This document shows, in pieces, positions 36,110-46,164 of a stretch of 64,000 nucleotides of DNA (its first letter is position 1; each line of letters begins with the position of its first letter). Made by a program: the position numbers and the translations under genes. The notes beneath the pieces are model-generated. The model made no database searches. It saw only the letters and a list, made by a program, of their open reading frames with translations, and was not told the origin of the DNA. Source of the stretch: Maridesulfovibrio zosterae DSM 11974 (GTDB lineage Bacteria > Desulfobacterota > Desulfovibrionia > Desulfovibrionales > Desulfovibrionaceae); contig NZ_AUDC01000016.1 of the NCBI RefSeq assembly GCF_000425265.1, positions 124,001 through 188,000 on the forward strand. The letters run 5' to 3'.

Positions 36110-37174
36110 TTATGCTTTGTGAAACCAGTTTTCAGCTTCTTCGAGATCTTTGTCTGTGCCTTGCAGCATGATGAGCGAAGCTCCGTCCCATCTGGTATCT
36201 TTTTCAATTATACAGTGCAGCCTGGCCCGATACATGGAGGCTCTGCTGAAATCTGCGTGAGTAAGGTCAGCGTGAGAAAAATCAGAATGCTGTAGATGAG
36301 CACCTTTGAATTTAGTGGCCTGACATATGGCTTTGGCAAAAATTGCATGGACCATATTTGCGCCGGAAAAATCCGCAATGGTTGCATCAGCACCGCCGAA
36401 ATAGCTTTTGGTCAGATCGGCGTTGGAAAAATCAGCCTGCCGGACAACCGCACCGTTGAACATGCAGCTGCGCATGGTGGCACCACGGAAATTTGCACCG
36501 CTGAGATCTGCGCCCATGAAATTGGACATACTCATGTCAGCGCCGGAGAAATCGGCTCCTTTCAAATTGGCACTGTCCAGCAATACCTGCGAAAAGAGCT
36601 GCCCCGAAATATCCTGCCCCTCAAGGTCTGCGCCCCGCATCATGATTTTGAAACAGGTTGCACCTTTTAACTTTGCCCCTTTAAAGGTTGACCCGTTAAA
36701 GACAACACGGTCGAGACTGGAGCCGAGAATATCGACCTTATCCAGATTTGAATGAGACATGACGGACTTCACAATTTTCATGGAGCGCATATCTGCTCCT
36801 TCAAAATTCGAATGCTGCGCCATGGACCAGCTAAGCTCAGCCCCTTGCATATCAGCGCCGGAGAAATCGGTTTTTTGCAGGGTTGCCATGTGCATTCTGG
36901 CGTTTTTAAGATTAGCCCCGGCAAGACTCATACCTTGCAGATTTACCTTGGTGAGATCGGTATTTTCAAAATCCGCCCCGCTGAAATCGCAGTTCTTGAA
37001 TCCGGTCTTGAGTACGTTTGCACCGGATAGATTCACACCCTGCATGACAACGGAATGAAAACGCCCTCCGGTCAGGTCCGCACCGGAAAGATCCGCCCCT
37101 GAGAGATCAACATCTTTCAAAGTCTGATTATCGGCTATGGCTGCCAGTATCTGTTCACGGTTCATTGTGCTCAT
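36110..37174 (-). CDS. Pentapeptide-repeat protein
   Basis: This 354-residue protein is almost wholly A(D/N)LXX repeats (for example DLSGADLSGADLTGG at 19-33), ended by a non-repeat tail (DGASLIMLQGTDKDLEEAENW). The fold is a right-handed quadrilateral beta-helix of about 60 repeats. Start and stop overlap with the DUF2169 gene (TAATG), so translation is coupled. The repeat array is similar in style to the C-terminus of that gene's product, suggesting the two stack or were one protein. A scaffold or effector role in the T6SS tip is inferred from position. Confidence 0.9.
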   Translation of the reverse strand: MSTMNREQILAAIADNQTLKDVDLSGADLSGADLTGGRFHSVVMQGVNLSGANVLKTGFKNCDFSGADFENTDLTKVNLQGMSLAGANLKNARMHMATLQKTDFSGADMQGAELSWSMAQHSNFEGADMRSMKIVKSVMSHSNLDKVDILGSSLDRVVFNGSTFKGAKLKGATCFKIMMRGADLEGQDISGQLFSQVLLDSANLKGADFSGADMSMSNFMGADLSGANFRGATMRSCMFNGAVVRQADFSNADLTKSYFGGADATIADFSGANMVHAIFAKAICQATKFKGAHLQHSDFSHADLTHADFSRASMYRARLHCIIEKDTRWDGASLIMLQGTDKDLEEAENWFHKA

Positions 37175-40100
37175 TATTCTTCATCCAGCAGATCAAGTTT
37201 TCCATCCAGTTGGCTGCGTTTCAAATTTGCTCCTTCGAAACGGGTTCTGCCTACAACGGCCTTATAAAAATCAACGGCATAGAGATTGGAGCCGCGCAGA
37301 TCTGTATCAACCAGCCGGGCTTTACGAAATCCACCCTGAAACAGGTTGAAAGCCCGCATGGTTGCGCCCTCAAGATTACTCTTATTAAAGCGTGCGCCCT
37401 TGGCAGATGCTCCGTTTAAGTTCGCCTCGACCAGCATGCTGTTATCGACCATGGCATTCTCAAAATCTGCGCCGCGAAAATCAGCTCCGGTCAGGTCCGT
37501 TTCACGCAAAGCGCCTCCTTTGAGGCTGGCATTGGTGAAATCTGCTCCTTTGAATTCACAATTACGTCCGGTCCTTATTTTATCGAGATTGGCAGAAATA
37601 AATTTAACTTTCTCACCTGTGGCACCATTAAAAAGAGTTTCATTTATTGATGCCTTGCTGAAATCAGTTTTGTTGAAAGAACTGCCTTTGAACATACATT
37701 TCTTAATCCGGGCATTACGGAAATCCGCTTCATCGGCTTTGCCGCTGACCATGCTCATGTTTATGCAGGCACCGGAAAGATCGGCCTTGGTGAAATCGGT
37801 TTTTTCCAGAATAGACATGTCGAAATCAGCGTTGCAAAGGCTGGCTCCTGAAAAGTCGGCTCCTTTGAATGCTGCCTGTCTGGCCTGCGCCTGACTGAGA
37901 TCGCTGCCCTTGAATACGGCCTTGGCAAAATGCCCCCGCTCAAGAATGGTTCCTTTGAGTATCGCTTTGCTGAAATCCGCTCCGCCGGCCATGACCTGCA
38001 CCAGCTTTGCGCCGGAAAGATCAGCTTCCTTGAAATTGGTTTTTTTAAACTGACAGCCGGTAAAATCTGCGCCGGAAAGATTAAGGCCGGAAAGGTCCAC
38101 ACCTGAAAGAATTGCTCCGGCAAACGGCCTGCCCTGATCATACATATGCTGCACCTGTTCACGGGTCAAAGGCCGGATGGCCTCGGGATCAAGACCGTGC
38201 TCCTTGAGTTTCTGAATAGCTTTTTCAGGCGGTACACGGTCTTTAAGTTTTTTAAGTCCCTCCTTAAGCTCAAGCTTTTTGATCTTGAATTTACCAAGCA
38301 GATCAGCCTGCATTGCCTCGGACTTTACTCCGAGGGCGTCAAGTTTTGCGGCCTCTGCCTCCATCTCTTCCGCCTTGAGCGGGTCGATCATTTTACGTGC
38401 TTTAAGATCGGCGGCCTTGCTCCTGATTTTTTCAGCAACTTCAGAGGCGATTGCAGTTGGAGATTTCTTACTGCCGACACGTGTCTCCATTGAAATCTTC
38501 GACGGATTGATATCGTACTTGGAGTACTTGGCAATCTTTTCATTTACTTCTGCCAGCATGGATTCCCGCTTGGCCTTAAGCGGTGCAAATCTGGCCTCCA
38601 TACTTTTTTTAACTTCATCCTTGATGCCGGAAGCAAGGGCTTTTATATCTGGAAAAGGCGGTACAATTCCTTTTAGAAAATCATCTCCGGGAGACTTGCC
38701 CTCTTCAGGGGCTGCCATATCAATGCCGTGTTCTCCGGCATATTCTTTCGGCAGATGATCAAGAACCCACTGCCGGATATCACTGCCCTTTTTATGAGAC
38801 TGAAAAACATTCACACCGTGCTCAAGTTCAATAGGTTCAGCTGTTTTGTGCGTCTCTTTCCACTGCGCCCAGACATCTTTAAGCTTACGGTCCTCAGCCC
38901 ACTTTTCAGGCTGAACTATCAGAAAAGCCTGTGCATTTTTAAGGGCCTCAGCCGCATCCTTGCCCGGTTTATCCTTCGGCGAGGCAAGGCAGATCACCGA
39001 GCAGCAGTCCCCGGCCTCCTGCTCCATGAACAAAGCCTGCAATTCATCAGCCACGGCAATTACAGGCGCACCGGAAGCCGCAGGCAGTGACGGCAGGTCA
39101 ATAAGAGTTGAACTGGGCAGAAACAATGGTTCTTCGTTTGATCCTGGAACCAGAAATTCATTGAGATTATCAGGATCAACGTCGCAGCGCATGATACGGT
39201 TAAGGACCGGACCGTCAAAACGGGGAATGATTACTCCGGCCGGAATGCGGAATTCATCATCACCTTCCAGCCCCCAGTCTGCGGGCAGATGAGCAGTTTC
39301 CTCATCAAGAGCACCGATCCACGCTCTTTTCAGAGTTTTACGATCAAGGCCTAGATCCGTTAATTTACGAACTGTTTTCGGGTCATTCTCCAGATTTCTG
39401 CGACCCTGCGCCACCAGTGGAAAACCACGGTCATGCCATGGATTGACTTTTTTATTAAAAGGAAAATCCTCGGGTATATCTTCAACAGGATCGAGTCCGG
39501 CCTTTTTGAGATGTTCCGGCTTAATTTTTTTCAGCTTGCCGGACAGATCCTTAATGGCGGCCTTGCGGCTTGCCTCAAGTTTTTTTTTAGCGGCTGAAAG
39601 CTTACCTGTAGTCTCTTCCATCTTACTGCCTATGGCAGTCAGCTTACCACGGAATTTATCAAAAACACCCAGATTGATCTGCACCAGATGACCGTGTTCG
39701 GCATGGGCTTTTTTTGCCATGACCTCAAGTTTATCCAGCAGGGCGTTATGCTCGGCAATCATGGCATTTGCTTTCGCCATCATCTCTTCCGGTTCTGAAG
39801 CAGGCATTACGGGTCTGTTTCCCAGAGCTTTCTGGCGGATATCATCGGCGAACTTAGGAATATTTTTAACCTTGAGCAGATTTTTCTGTGCCTTTTTCAT
39901 AGCCTCATCAGCGGCGGACATATCCATATCAACGCCACGGTCAAGAAGCTGAATCTGAAGGTCGCGGTAATGTTCAATTGATTTCGGATCTGCATCATGC
40001 TCTTCATGGCGGATCAGGACCCGCATAACATCAGCGCCCTCTTCATCAACAATTTCAGTTGTACCGCGATAAATGAGCAGCCCCCGCATAATGGACGGGA

Positions 40101-41007
40101 AAAACCATGCGGTTTCAAGGCGGGTTGAGACTTCACGAAACTCATCAGTCTCGCTCAATTGATGTGAAGGAAGCGGTCCCACCGGAAAAACATGAGGTTT
40201 AAACTTACTGTTCAGAGTCACGAAACAGCGCATTCTATGTGTTGGCAATGAACTTTCAATACGGAGCAGGTCGGCGTTCATATTTTCAATAGTTACAGCT
40301 TCCCCGCCCTTGAAAAAGTCCTGTGCATACTGATCTTCGCAGGCCATGTTGAAATATTCATAATTCATGTCATCGGGAAAAAAGGGCCAGCGTTCATTTT
40401 TCCATTTCTCATCATAAGTCCCGTTCTTTCGGGTCCGCTGGGGCCACATCATGTCCAGAGGCCCGAATCCGGCAGGATCAGGTTTCTGCCCCGGTGAACC
40501 TATCTGCTGATCCGGCAGTTCTATATTCGGCAGCACAACAGCGTCCCCGCCGTCGGGCATGGGAACTTTATGAATGCCCTTGCCCTGCGGATTCTTTGCA
40601 AATCCGTCACCGCCGTAGGCATTAGGCCAGACCACTGGCATCTCCACAAAAGGTTCTGCCTCGGTAATCAACCCGTTTTTCCAATACCTGTCGCCGAAAA
40701 CATTGAGCTTTTTATCTACATCCCCGACCCGTACCCGCACCTGCGAAGCCGGACGGCTTGTACCTCGCGGGGCATGGCATGATCCGGTCACCAGAAACTC
40801 GCTTCGGGGCTTGGGTACACCCTGATCAATCACAGGTTTTGCGCCGAGTTCTCCGGGAACGGTTTTCCACAGCTCCTGTTCAGTCAGCAGATTATCGGGA
40901 TCATTAAGGTCGTAAAAAACCATGATCCCGACGCTCAGATAAAACTTATCGCCGATACCAAGCGGACGGGGAAAGAATGAATGCTGTTTTTCCTTGAATA
41001 TTTTCAT
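37174..41007 (-). CDS. DUF2169 protein with helical middle and C-terminal pentapeptide repeats
   Basis: This is a 1277-residue protein. Residues about 1-340 match DUF2169 (VTGSCHAPRGTSRPASQVRVRVG, TLNSKFKPHVFPVGPLPSHQ). The middle (about 360-560 and 790-960) is rich in Lys/Glu/Ala helices of coiled-coil type (AAKKKLEASRKAAIKDLSG). Residues about 965-1270 are pentapeptide repeats (DLSGLNLSGADF). DUF2169 proteins occur in T6SS gene clusters beside DUF3540 and DUF4150 and act as adaptors or loading factors in some systems. No enzyme motif is seen. It lies between vgrG (12-base gap) and the smaller repeat protein. Confidence 0.88.
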   Translation of the reverse strand: MKIFKEKQHSFFPRPLGIGDKFYLSVGIMVFYDLNDPDNLLTEQELWKTVPGELGAKPVIDQGVPKPRSEFLVTGSCHAPRGTSRPASQVRVRVGDVDKKLNVFGDRYWKNGLITEAEPFVEMPVVWPNAYGGDGFAKNPQGKGIHKVPMPDGGDAVVLPNIELPDQQIGSPGQKPDPAGFGPLDMMWPQRTRKNGTYDEKWKNERWPFFPDDMNYEYFNMACEDQYAQDFFKGGEAVTIENMNADLLRIESSLPTHRMRCFVTLNSKFKPHVFPVGPLPSHQLSETDEFREVSTRLETAWFFPSIMRGLLIYRGTTEIVDEEGADVMRVLIRHEEHDADPKSIEHYRDLQIQLLDRGVDMDMSAADEAMKKAQKNLLKVKNIPKFADDIRQKALGNRPVMPASEPEEMMAKANAMIAEHNALLDKLEVMAKKAHAEHGHLVQINLGVFDKFRGKLTAIGSKMEETTGKLSAAKKKLEASRKAAIKDLSGKLKKIKPEHLKKAGLDPVEDIPEDFPFNKKVNPWHDRGFPLVAQGRRNLENDPKTVRKLTDLGLDRKTLKRAWIGALDEETAHLPADWGLEGDDEFRIPAGVIIPRFDGPVLNRIMRCDVDPDNLNEFLVPGSNEEPLFLPSSTLIDLPSLPAASGAPVIAVADELQALFMEQEAGDCCSVICLASPKDKPGKDAAEALKNAQAFLIVQPEKWAEDRKLKDVWAQWKETHKTAEPIELEHGVNVFQSHKKGSDIRQWVLDHLPKEYAGEHGIDMAAPEEGKSPGDDFLKGIVPPFPDIKALASGIKDEVKKSMEARFAPLKAKRESMLAEVNEKIAKYSKYDINPSKISMETRVGSKKSPTAIASEVAEKIRSKAADLKARKMIDPLKAEEMEAEAAKLDALGVKSEAMQADLLGKFKIKKLELKEGLKKLKDRVPPEKAIQKLKEHGLDPEAIRPLTREQVQHMYDQGRPFAGAILSGVDLSGLNLSGADFTGCQFKKTNFKEADLSGAKLVQVMAGGADFSKAILKGTILERGHFAKAVFKGSDLSQAQARQAAFKGADFSGASLCNADFDMSILEKTDFTKADLSGACINMSMVSGKADEADFRNARIKKCMFKGSSFNKTDFSKASINETLFNGATGEKVKFISANLDKIRTGRNCEFKGADFTNASLKGGALRETDLTGADFRGADFENAMVDNSMLVEANLNGASAKGARFNKSNLEGATMRAFNLFQGGFRKARLVDTDLRGSNLYAVDFYKAVVGRTRFEGANLKRSQLDGKLDLLDEE

Positions 41008-41018
41008 ATCATCCGTGG

Positions 41019-43367
41019 CTAGATATTGTTGATTAATCCGGCAATGTTATTCATTTCTGTTGAGATAGAACTGGTTTCGGCAGTAACGGTGGAGCTGGTT
41101 CCGATAAGCTTGGTGCTGTCTCCGATACTTTTAGCCATAACACCTATAACTGAGGATTTATCCCCTGACAGTTCGGTGACCTCTCCACACAGATGGGTAA
41201 GATTACCTGCCACGGTATCCATTTCACCCCAGACAGCGTCAACCTGTCCGGCGAGTTTGCTTGACTGTCCGGCAAGTTTGGAGGTTTCGCCCTTCAAGGT
41301 ATTGTGAGAAGCGGAAAGCTCATCATACTCACCCTGAACAGTAGCCAGATTTTCATTCATATCTGCGCAGGTGACGTTCAGATTGGTCATTTCGCCGGAC
41401 ATTCTGGTCTGCTCGCCGATTATCTTTGTCTGTTCTCCTTTTAAATGTTCCACCTCAAGCTCAAGTTCACTCTTACTGGTTGAAAACTCTTTAGCAGGTC
41501 CGACATTGATTCCGAGAGCTCCGCCGATGCGCAGGTCATCCTTGAAAAGTACGAAAACTTTGGTATCGTTGCCCAGAATAATTTCTTCGGAACTACCCGC
41601 TACGGTTTTAAACTCGTTACCCAGAAAAAGAGTTCTGGAATTATAGCCTTCAATGTGAAAGTCATTTGCTGTTTCAAACTTGAATCCCCAGAGGGTCTTT
41701 TCGTCATCCCCTCCGCTGTCGCCACCGCTGTCCCCTCCGCTATCGCCGCCACTGTCGCCGCCACTGTCGCCGCCACTGTCAGTACTCTTGGGAGGCGGGG
41801 TGGCAGTGGGTGCATCATTAGCCGGTGAGCCCATACGCAAGGTTGTCTTTGATCCGGGAGTATAAAGTTTTATGCTTTCACTGCCCTTCATATCCTGCAT
41901 ATGAATCTGATTCTGCCCTCCGGTGGTCAGCAGGCACATGGTCTGGGTTTTGTCGGTAACCAGACTGGGAGTTTCAGGATTCGGCACTGCGGACTGAATA
42001 ATCGGACGGTCTGGGTCGCCGTCCACACAGGTAAGCAGAACCTCCGTACCCTTATGCAGCGGAAAATGCATACCATGATCAGCTCCTCCATAGGGCTGAG
42101 CCATACGCAGCCATGTGGTGGCCTTACCCTTGTCACGCCCTGATTCATCAAAAGGCAGGATCACTTTGTAACGGCCGTCACTGTCCAGCTCGGCATATTT
42201 ACCGCTGCCGGCGGCATCAACCTTGGCATTCATGGAACCTGAAAATTTCGGTTTCACAGCTTTACGCTCGGGACGGAACTGGGTCTGGGCCGGAATGCAT
42301 GAAAATGAGTTGCGGTAGTAAAGACGGTCCTCATCTTTATTCAGATGCAGTCCCAGACCGGAAACAAGATACGCTTCCTGACTTCCTTCATGCTGTACTT
42401 CGGTAGTCAGATAACGTTGATTAAAATCCTGCCTGTAATGATCCTTCATTTCAAAAATGTATCCGGTTCGCACATAGGGAACCGTTGATACTCCATGAAA
42501 AACCTTTTCACGGCACAGAAACTCCTGAGCTCTGATCTCAGCCAGTTTATCACCGTCCCCCGGAGTCAGAAAATGTTCACCGTAAATATAAATCTCACCC
42601 ATACCATGCTGGGAAACCATGGCCTCGGATTTCATCTCCAGACTGGGTTTGCGGTAATTATAATCCTTCAGCACCACCTTTTTAGGCAGCGGCTGCTGCT
42701 TGAGCATGAAGTTTTTAACTATCTCCTCACGTTTAGTATAATCCAGATTACTGGGCTGAGAATAGATTAATGATGTTCCCTCAGGCATTGTCGAATGCGA
42801 AATATGGGTGTCAGTTATAATCATCTTCTCGCCCTGATCGGACTGTTCAAAATAATAATACATACCGTCCCGCTCCATCCAGCGGGATATGAAATTGAAA
42901 TACGATTCATCATACTGGCAGATATATTCCCATGACGGATAGGACCCCTGAAGCTTGAAATCAAAATTAAGCCCCTGCTTCAGACCTGCTTTCTTAAGAG
43001 CGTCCCCCAGAAAATCCTGCGCTGTTTCATTAAGGAAAATCTGGTTGCAGTGACTTAATGTGGTCCACCATAATTTAGGAACAAGCTCGGCACGGTAGAA
43101 AATCACCCCCGAAGCTTTATGAAGCTGCTCAAATGACGCAAGCATACCGTGAAAAGGAATATCTCCGTCACTGCGTTTAATGGTCAGTGAGGCCGGATTC
43201 TGGAGGATAGAATCAAGGTCCAGATCACTCTTTTCCGAAAGAAGCATGATGCTGAAACGGTAGATGGAGGAAAGTCCTTCCGTGCCTTTGAAATTCACGA
43301 CACTGAAAGTATTCTTATCTACTGCTTTGGATTCAAATGTGAATTTAGGCTTGGAGCTGTCTGCCAT
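41019..43367 (-). CDS. vgrG: T6SS spike protein VgrG (TssI) with unusual C-terminal extension
   Basis: This is a 782-residue protein. Residues 1-480 form the gp27/gp5-like VgrG core (FRAELVPKLWWTTLSHCNQIF, HGMHFPLHKGTEVLLTCVDGDPDRP). A linker of six GGDS units follows near residues 520-545. Next is a beta-helix-like part (TLFLGNEFKTVAGSSEEIILG). The last 150 residues are low-complexity Ser/Thr/Gly-rich segments with the recurring pattern 'G..(S/T)KLAG'. The extension has no recognisable toxin motif. Start follows GAGGGT after clpV. Confidence 0.95.
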   Translation of the reverse strand: MADSSKPKFTFESKAVDKNTFSVVNFKGTEGLSSIYRFSIMLLSEKSDLDLDSILQNPASLTIKRSDGDIPFHGMLASFEQLHKASGVIFYRAELVPKLWWTTLSHCNQIFLNETAQDFLGDALKKAGLKQGLNFDFKLQGSYPSWEYICQYDESYFNFISRWMERDGMYYYFEQSDQGEKMIITDTHISHSTMPEGTSLIYSQPSNLDYTKREEIVKNFMLKQQPLPKKVVLKDYNYRKPSLEMKSEAMVSQHGMGEIYIYGEHFLTPGDGDKLAEIRAQEFLCREKVFHGVSTVPYVRTGYIFEMKDHYRQDFNQRYLTTEVQHEGSQEAYLVSGLGLHLNKDEDRLYYRNSFSCIPAQTQFRPERKAVKPKFSGSMNAKVDAAGSGKYAELDSDGRYKVILPFDESGRDKGKATTWLRMAQPYGGADHGMHFPLHKGTEVLLTCVDGDPDRPIIQSAVPNPETPSLVTDKTQTMCLLTTGGQNQIHMQDMKGSESIKLYTPGSKTTLRMGSPANDAPTATPPPKSTDSGGDSGGDSGGDSGGDSGGDSGGDDEKTLWGFKFETANDFHIEGYNSRTLFLGNEFKTVAGSSEEIILGNDTKVFVLFKDDLRIGGALGINVGPAKEFSTSKSELELEVEHLKGEQTKIIGEQTRMSGEMTNLNVTCADMNENLATVQGEYDELSASHNTLKGETSKLAGQSSKLAGQVDAVWGEMDTVAGNLTHLCGEVTELSGDKSSVIGVMAKSIGDSTKLIGTSSTVTAETSSISTEMNNIAGLINNI
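41707..41780. repeat. 12-base tandem repeat encoding GGDS units of VgrG
   Basis: About six degenerate 12-base units (tgtcgccgccac on the plus strand) encode the GGDS repeats. Synonymous variation between units (gccacc, ccctcc, gccgcc) shows the repeats are not freshly expanded but could vary in number between strains. Confidence 0.85.
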
Positions 43368-43387
43368 ATCATTACCCTCTATGAACC

Positions 43388-46126
43388 TTAATCGTTGGAG
43401 AATTCCATACTGAATGAACCGTCATCGGCAACACCTAAATGCACCGAGGTCGGCATGCCGCCTTCAGTCATATGTCCGAGAATCTTTTTAGACATCTGCG
43501 GCAGAACATTGCCGTTAAGGATATATTCAATATTACGGGCTCCGGTCTCCACTTCCGTGCAGCGGGCCGCTATCTGATCCACAACAGCTTCATCATATTC
43601 CAGCGTCATTTTATTATTGTTCAGCAGCATTTTCCTGAGCTTACCGAGCTTGAGCCGGGTGATCATCTTCATGGCCTCCGGATTGAGGCTCACGTAGGGA
43701 ACAACGTTCATACGGGCCAGCAGAGCCGGTTTAAAATGCTGGGACAAAATAGGCCGCACCGCAGAAACCACGGCATCCAGCGGCATATCGTCGCCCTCTC
43801 CGGTCATTTCCTGAATCACATCTGTCGCCAGATTAGAAGTCAGAATGATAATGGTATTCTTGAAGTTGATATCCTTGCCTTCACCATCGGTAAGCAGACC
43901 TTTGTCAAAAACCTGATAGAAGGTATTCATGACATCCAGATGAGCCTTCTCAACTTCATCAAGCAGCACAACACTGTATGGCTGGCGGCGTACAGCCTCG
44001 GTAAGCATACCGCCTTCACCGTAGCCCACATAGCCCGGAGGCGAACCGATAAGCCGTGATACGGTATGTTTTTCCTGAAATTCACTCATATTGATTGTTA
44101 CAACCGATCGTTCATCCCCGAAAAGCAGATCAGCCAGTGAAAGTCCTGTCTCTGTTTTACCCACACCGGACGGACCAACCAGCAGAAATACACCGATAGG
44201 CTGATCTGGATTTTTGATTCCGGCCTTGGAGGCACGGATAACTTCAGCAATAGCGGCAAGTCCATGATCCTGACCTTTGATCCGCTCTTTAAGCCGGACA
44301 TCAAGATCAACAACGGTTTTAGCCTCATCACGGGCCATTTTACCAACCGGAATTCCGGTCCAGTCGGAAACTACACGTCCCACCAGGTCGGGTGTAACCT
44401 CAATCTGAACCATGGGGTTTTCGCCCTGCAACTCAGCTAAAGCCTTATCCGCTTTATCAAGTTGCTCCTGAAGAGTCTCAAGCGGAGCTCTGTTTCCGGT
44501 TTCGTTCCCTTTCTCAGCGGTTGCTTCGGCTGATGTTTCGGCACTGTCTTCAGTGGTAACTGCTGCATCAATATCAGCTTCAGCAGCCCTCTCTCCGGTG
44601 ACAGCCTCCTGAAGCTTTGCCCGTGCTTCAAGGACAACGTGCGCGGCTTCTTTTTCTTTCAGCCAGTGTTCACGGATGGCATCGGCCTCTTTAGTTTTGG
44701 ATTCGATCAGAGCATCTGTTTCCTTGTAATGTGCTTCATCAACGGCAACACCGTTGGTGCGGTCACGATCAACGGCCTTTTTCTCCCGCAGCAACGCCTG
44801 AACTGTGCGCTCGCAATCTTCCAGCACTGCCGGTTTGGCCGAAAGATTGACCTTCACCCTTGCACAGGTCGTATCCAGCAGATCAATTGCTTTATCCGGC
44901 AGAAAACGTCCCGCAATATAGCGGTCTGAAAAAACAGCGGCGGCAACACAGGCATCGTCACGGATAATTACTTTATGTGATTTTTCATAACTGTCCCGCA
45001 GGCCGCGCAGAATTATGGTTGAAGTATCAACCGAAGGCTCTGCCAGCTTGACCAGTTGAAAACGGCGGGCCAGCGCAGGATCTTTTTCAAAATATTTCTT
45101 GTATTCCGTCCATGTTGTGGCGGCGCAGGTCTTAAGTTCACCTCTGGCAAGTGCAGGCTTGAGCAGATTGGCTGCGTCCGCACCTCCGGCGGAACCTCCG
45201 GCCCCCACCAGTGTATGGGCTTCATCAATAAAAAGGATAATCGGAGTTTCGCTGGACTTGATTTCGTCAATGACCCCTTTAAGTCTGTTTTCAAACTCCC
45301 CTTTCATACCCGCTCCGGCTTCCAGAAGCCCCATATCAAGACCCAGCAGAGTTACACCGCTCAGAACTTCAGGCACATCGCCCTCGGTTATACGCAGGGC
45401 CATACCTTCGATAACGGCAGTTTTACCAACGCCGGGTTCACCAACTAAAATGGGATTATTTTTGCGGCGGCGGGCCAGAATATCGACCATCTGACGCATC
45501 TCAGGATCACGCCCGAAGACGGGATCAATACCGCCTTCTTTAGCCTTGGCAGTAAAATCTATGCAGAACCGTTCAATGAATCCGCCATCTCCTTTTGCAG
45601 GACCGGAAGATACACCGGCCCCTGCGCCGGGAGCGGAGGCAGGAAGTTTATACTCAACGCTTTGTTTGGTAATGGTCCAGAATTCTTTTAAAAGCGATTC
45701 ACGGCTGACCTCGGCAAGCAGGCTTGCATATGAACCGGATGCATAAAAATTCGGCTTGGCAAGAAAGGCCAGCAGAACCGCACCGGACCGGATACGGGTA
45801 TCGCCCAGTTCCACCGATGAAATCAGCCATGCATCTTCAAACAGCTCGATCAGCATGGGCGAAAATACAGGTTTGCCGGAATTACCGGATTTGAAATCTT
45901 CCAGAACATCGGAAAGTGATGCGGTGAGCCGTGCAGGCTCCACGCCGTACTGACGAAGAATAAGAGGTAGATCGCTGTTCACATCTTCAAGGCATTTCAG
46001 AAAAAAATGCTCGACTGAAACTTCATAATGAGTGCGTGAAACGCATAAACCGGCTGCATTGTGCAAAGCGTTTGTGCTGTAAGTACCTAGTTTTGAAAGC
46101 AGATTTTTCATATCAACATTTATCAT
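43388..46126 (-). CDS. tssH: T6SS sheath-disassembly ATPase TssH (ClpV)
   Basis: This 912-residue AAA+ protein is of the ClpB class. It has an N-terminal Clp repeat domain that binds contracted sheath, a first Walker A GEPGVGKT at 229-236, a middle coiled region, and a second Walker A GPSGVGKTE near residue 660. It contains the ClpV-like FGRDPEMRQMVDILARRRKNNP segment. Between the two ATPase modules there is an acidic, Ala/Glu/Thr-rich insertion (around residues 520-550, EAATEDSAETS-like) that may be a flexible linker. It recycles contracted TssB/TssC sheath. It lies between tssG and vgrG. Confidence 0.97.
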   Translation of the reverse strand: MINVDMKNLLSKLGTYSTNALHNAAGLCVSRTHYEVSVEHFFLKCLEDVNSDLPLILRQYGVEPARLTASLSDVLEDFKSGNSGKPVFSPMLIELFEDAWLISSVELGDTRIRSGAVLLAFLAKPNFYASGSYASLLAEVSRESLLKEFWTITKQSVEYKLPASAPGAGAGVSSGPAKGDGGFIERFCIDFTAKAKEGGIDPVFGRDPEMRQMVDILARRRKNNPILVGEPGVGKTAVIEGMALRITEGDVPEVLSGVTLLGLDMGLLEAGAGMKGEFENRLKGVIDEIKSSETPIILFIDEAHTLVGAGGSAGGADAANLLKPALARGELKTCAATTWTEYKKYFEKDPALARRFQLVKLAEPSVDTSTIILRGLRDSYEKSHKVIIRDDACVAAAVFSDRYIAGRFLPDKAIDLLDTTCARVKVNLSAKPAVLEDCERTVQALLREKKAVDRDRTNGVAVDEAHYKETDALIESKTKEADAIREHWLKEKEAAHVVLEARAKLQEAVTGERAAEADIDAAVTTEDSAETSAEATAEKGNETGNRAPLETLQEQLDKADKALAELQGENPMVQIEVTPDLVGRVVSDWTGIPVGKMARDEAKTVVDLDVRLKERIKGQDHGLAAIAEVIRASKAGIKNPDQPIGVFLLVGPSGVGKTETGLSLADLLFGDERSVVTINMSEFQEKHTVSRLIGSPPGYVGYGEGGMLTEAVRRQPYSVVLLDEVEKAHLDVMNTFYQVFDKGLLTDGEGKDINFKNTIIILTSNLATDVIQEMTGEGDDMPLDAVVSAVRPILSQHFKPALLARMNVVPYVSLNPEAMKMITRLKLGKLRKMLLNNNKMTLEYDEAVVDQIAARCTEVETGARNIEYILNGNVLPQMSKKILGHMTEGGMPTSVHLGVADDGSFSMEFSND

Positions 46127-46164
46127 AACTTATACCCTCTCATTGTTTTTCAGCCCTGCATTGT

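Noticed and set aside
41680-41865. Plus-strand PPLS-repeat frame
   Set aside because: It is the antisense of the GGDS codons of vgrG. The real gene is on the minus strand.
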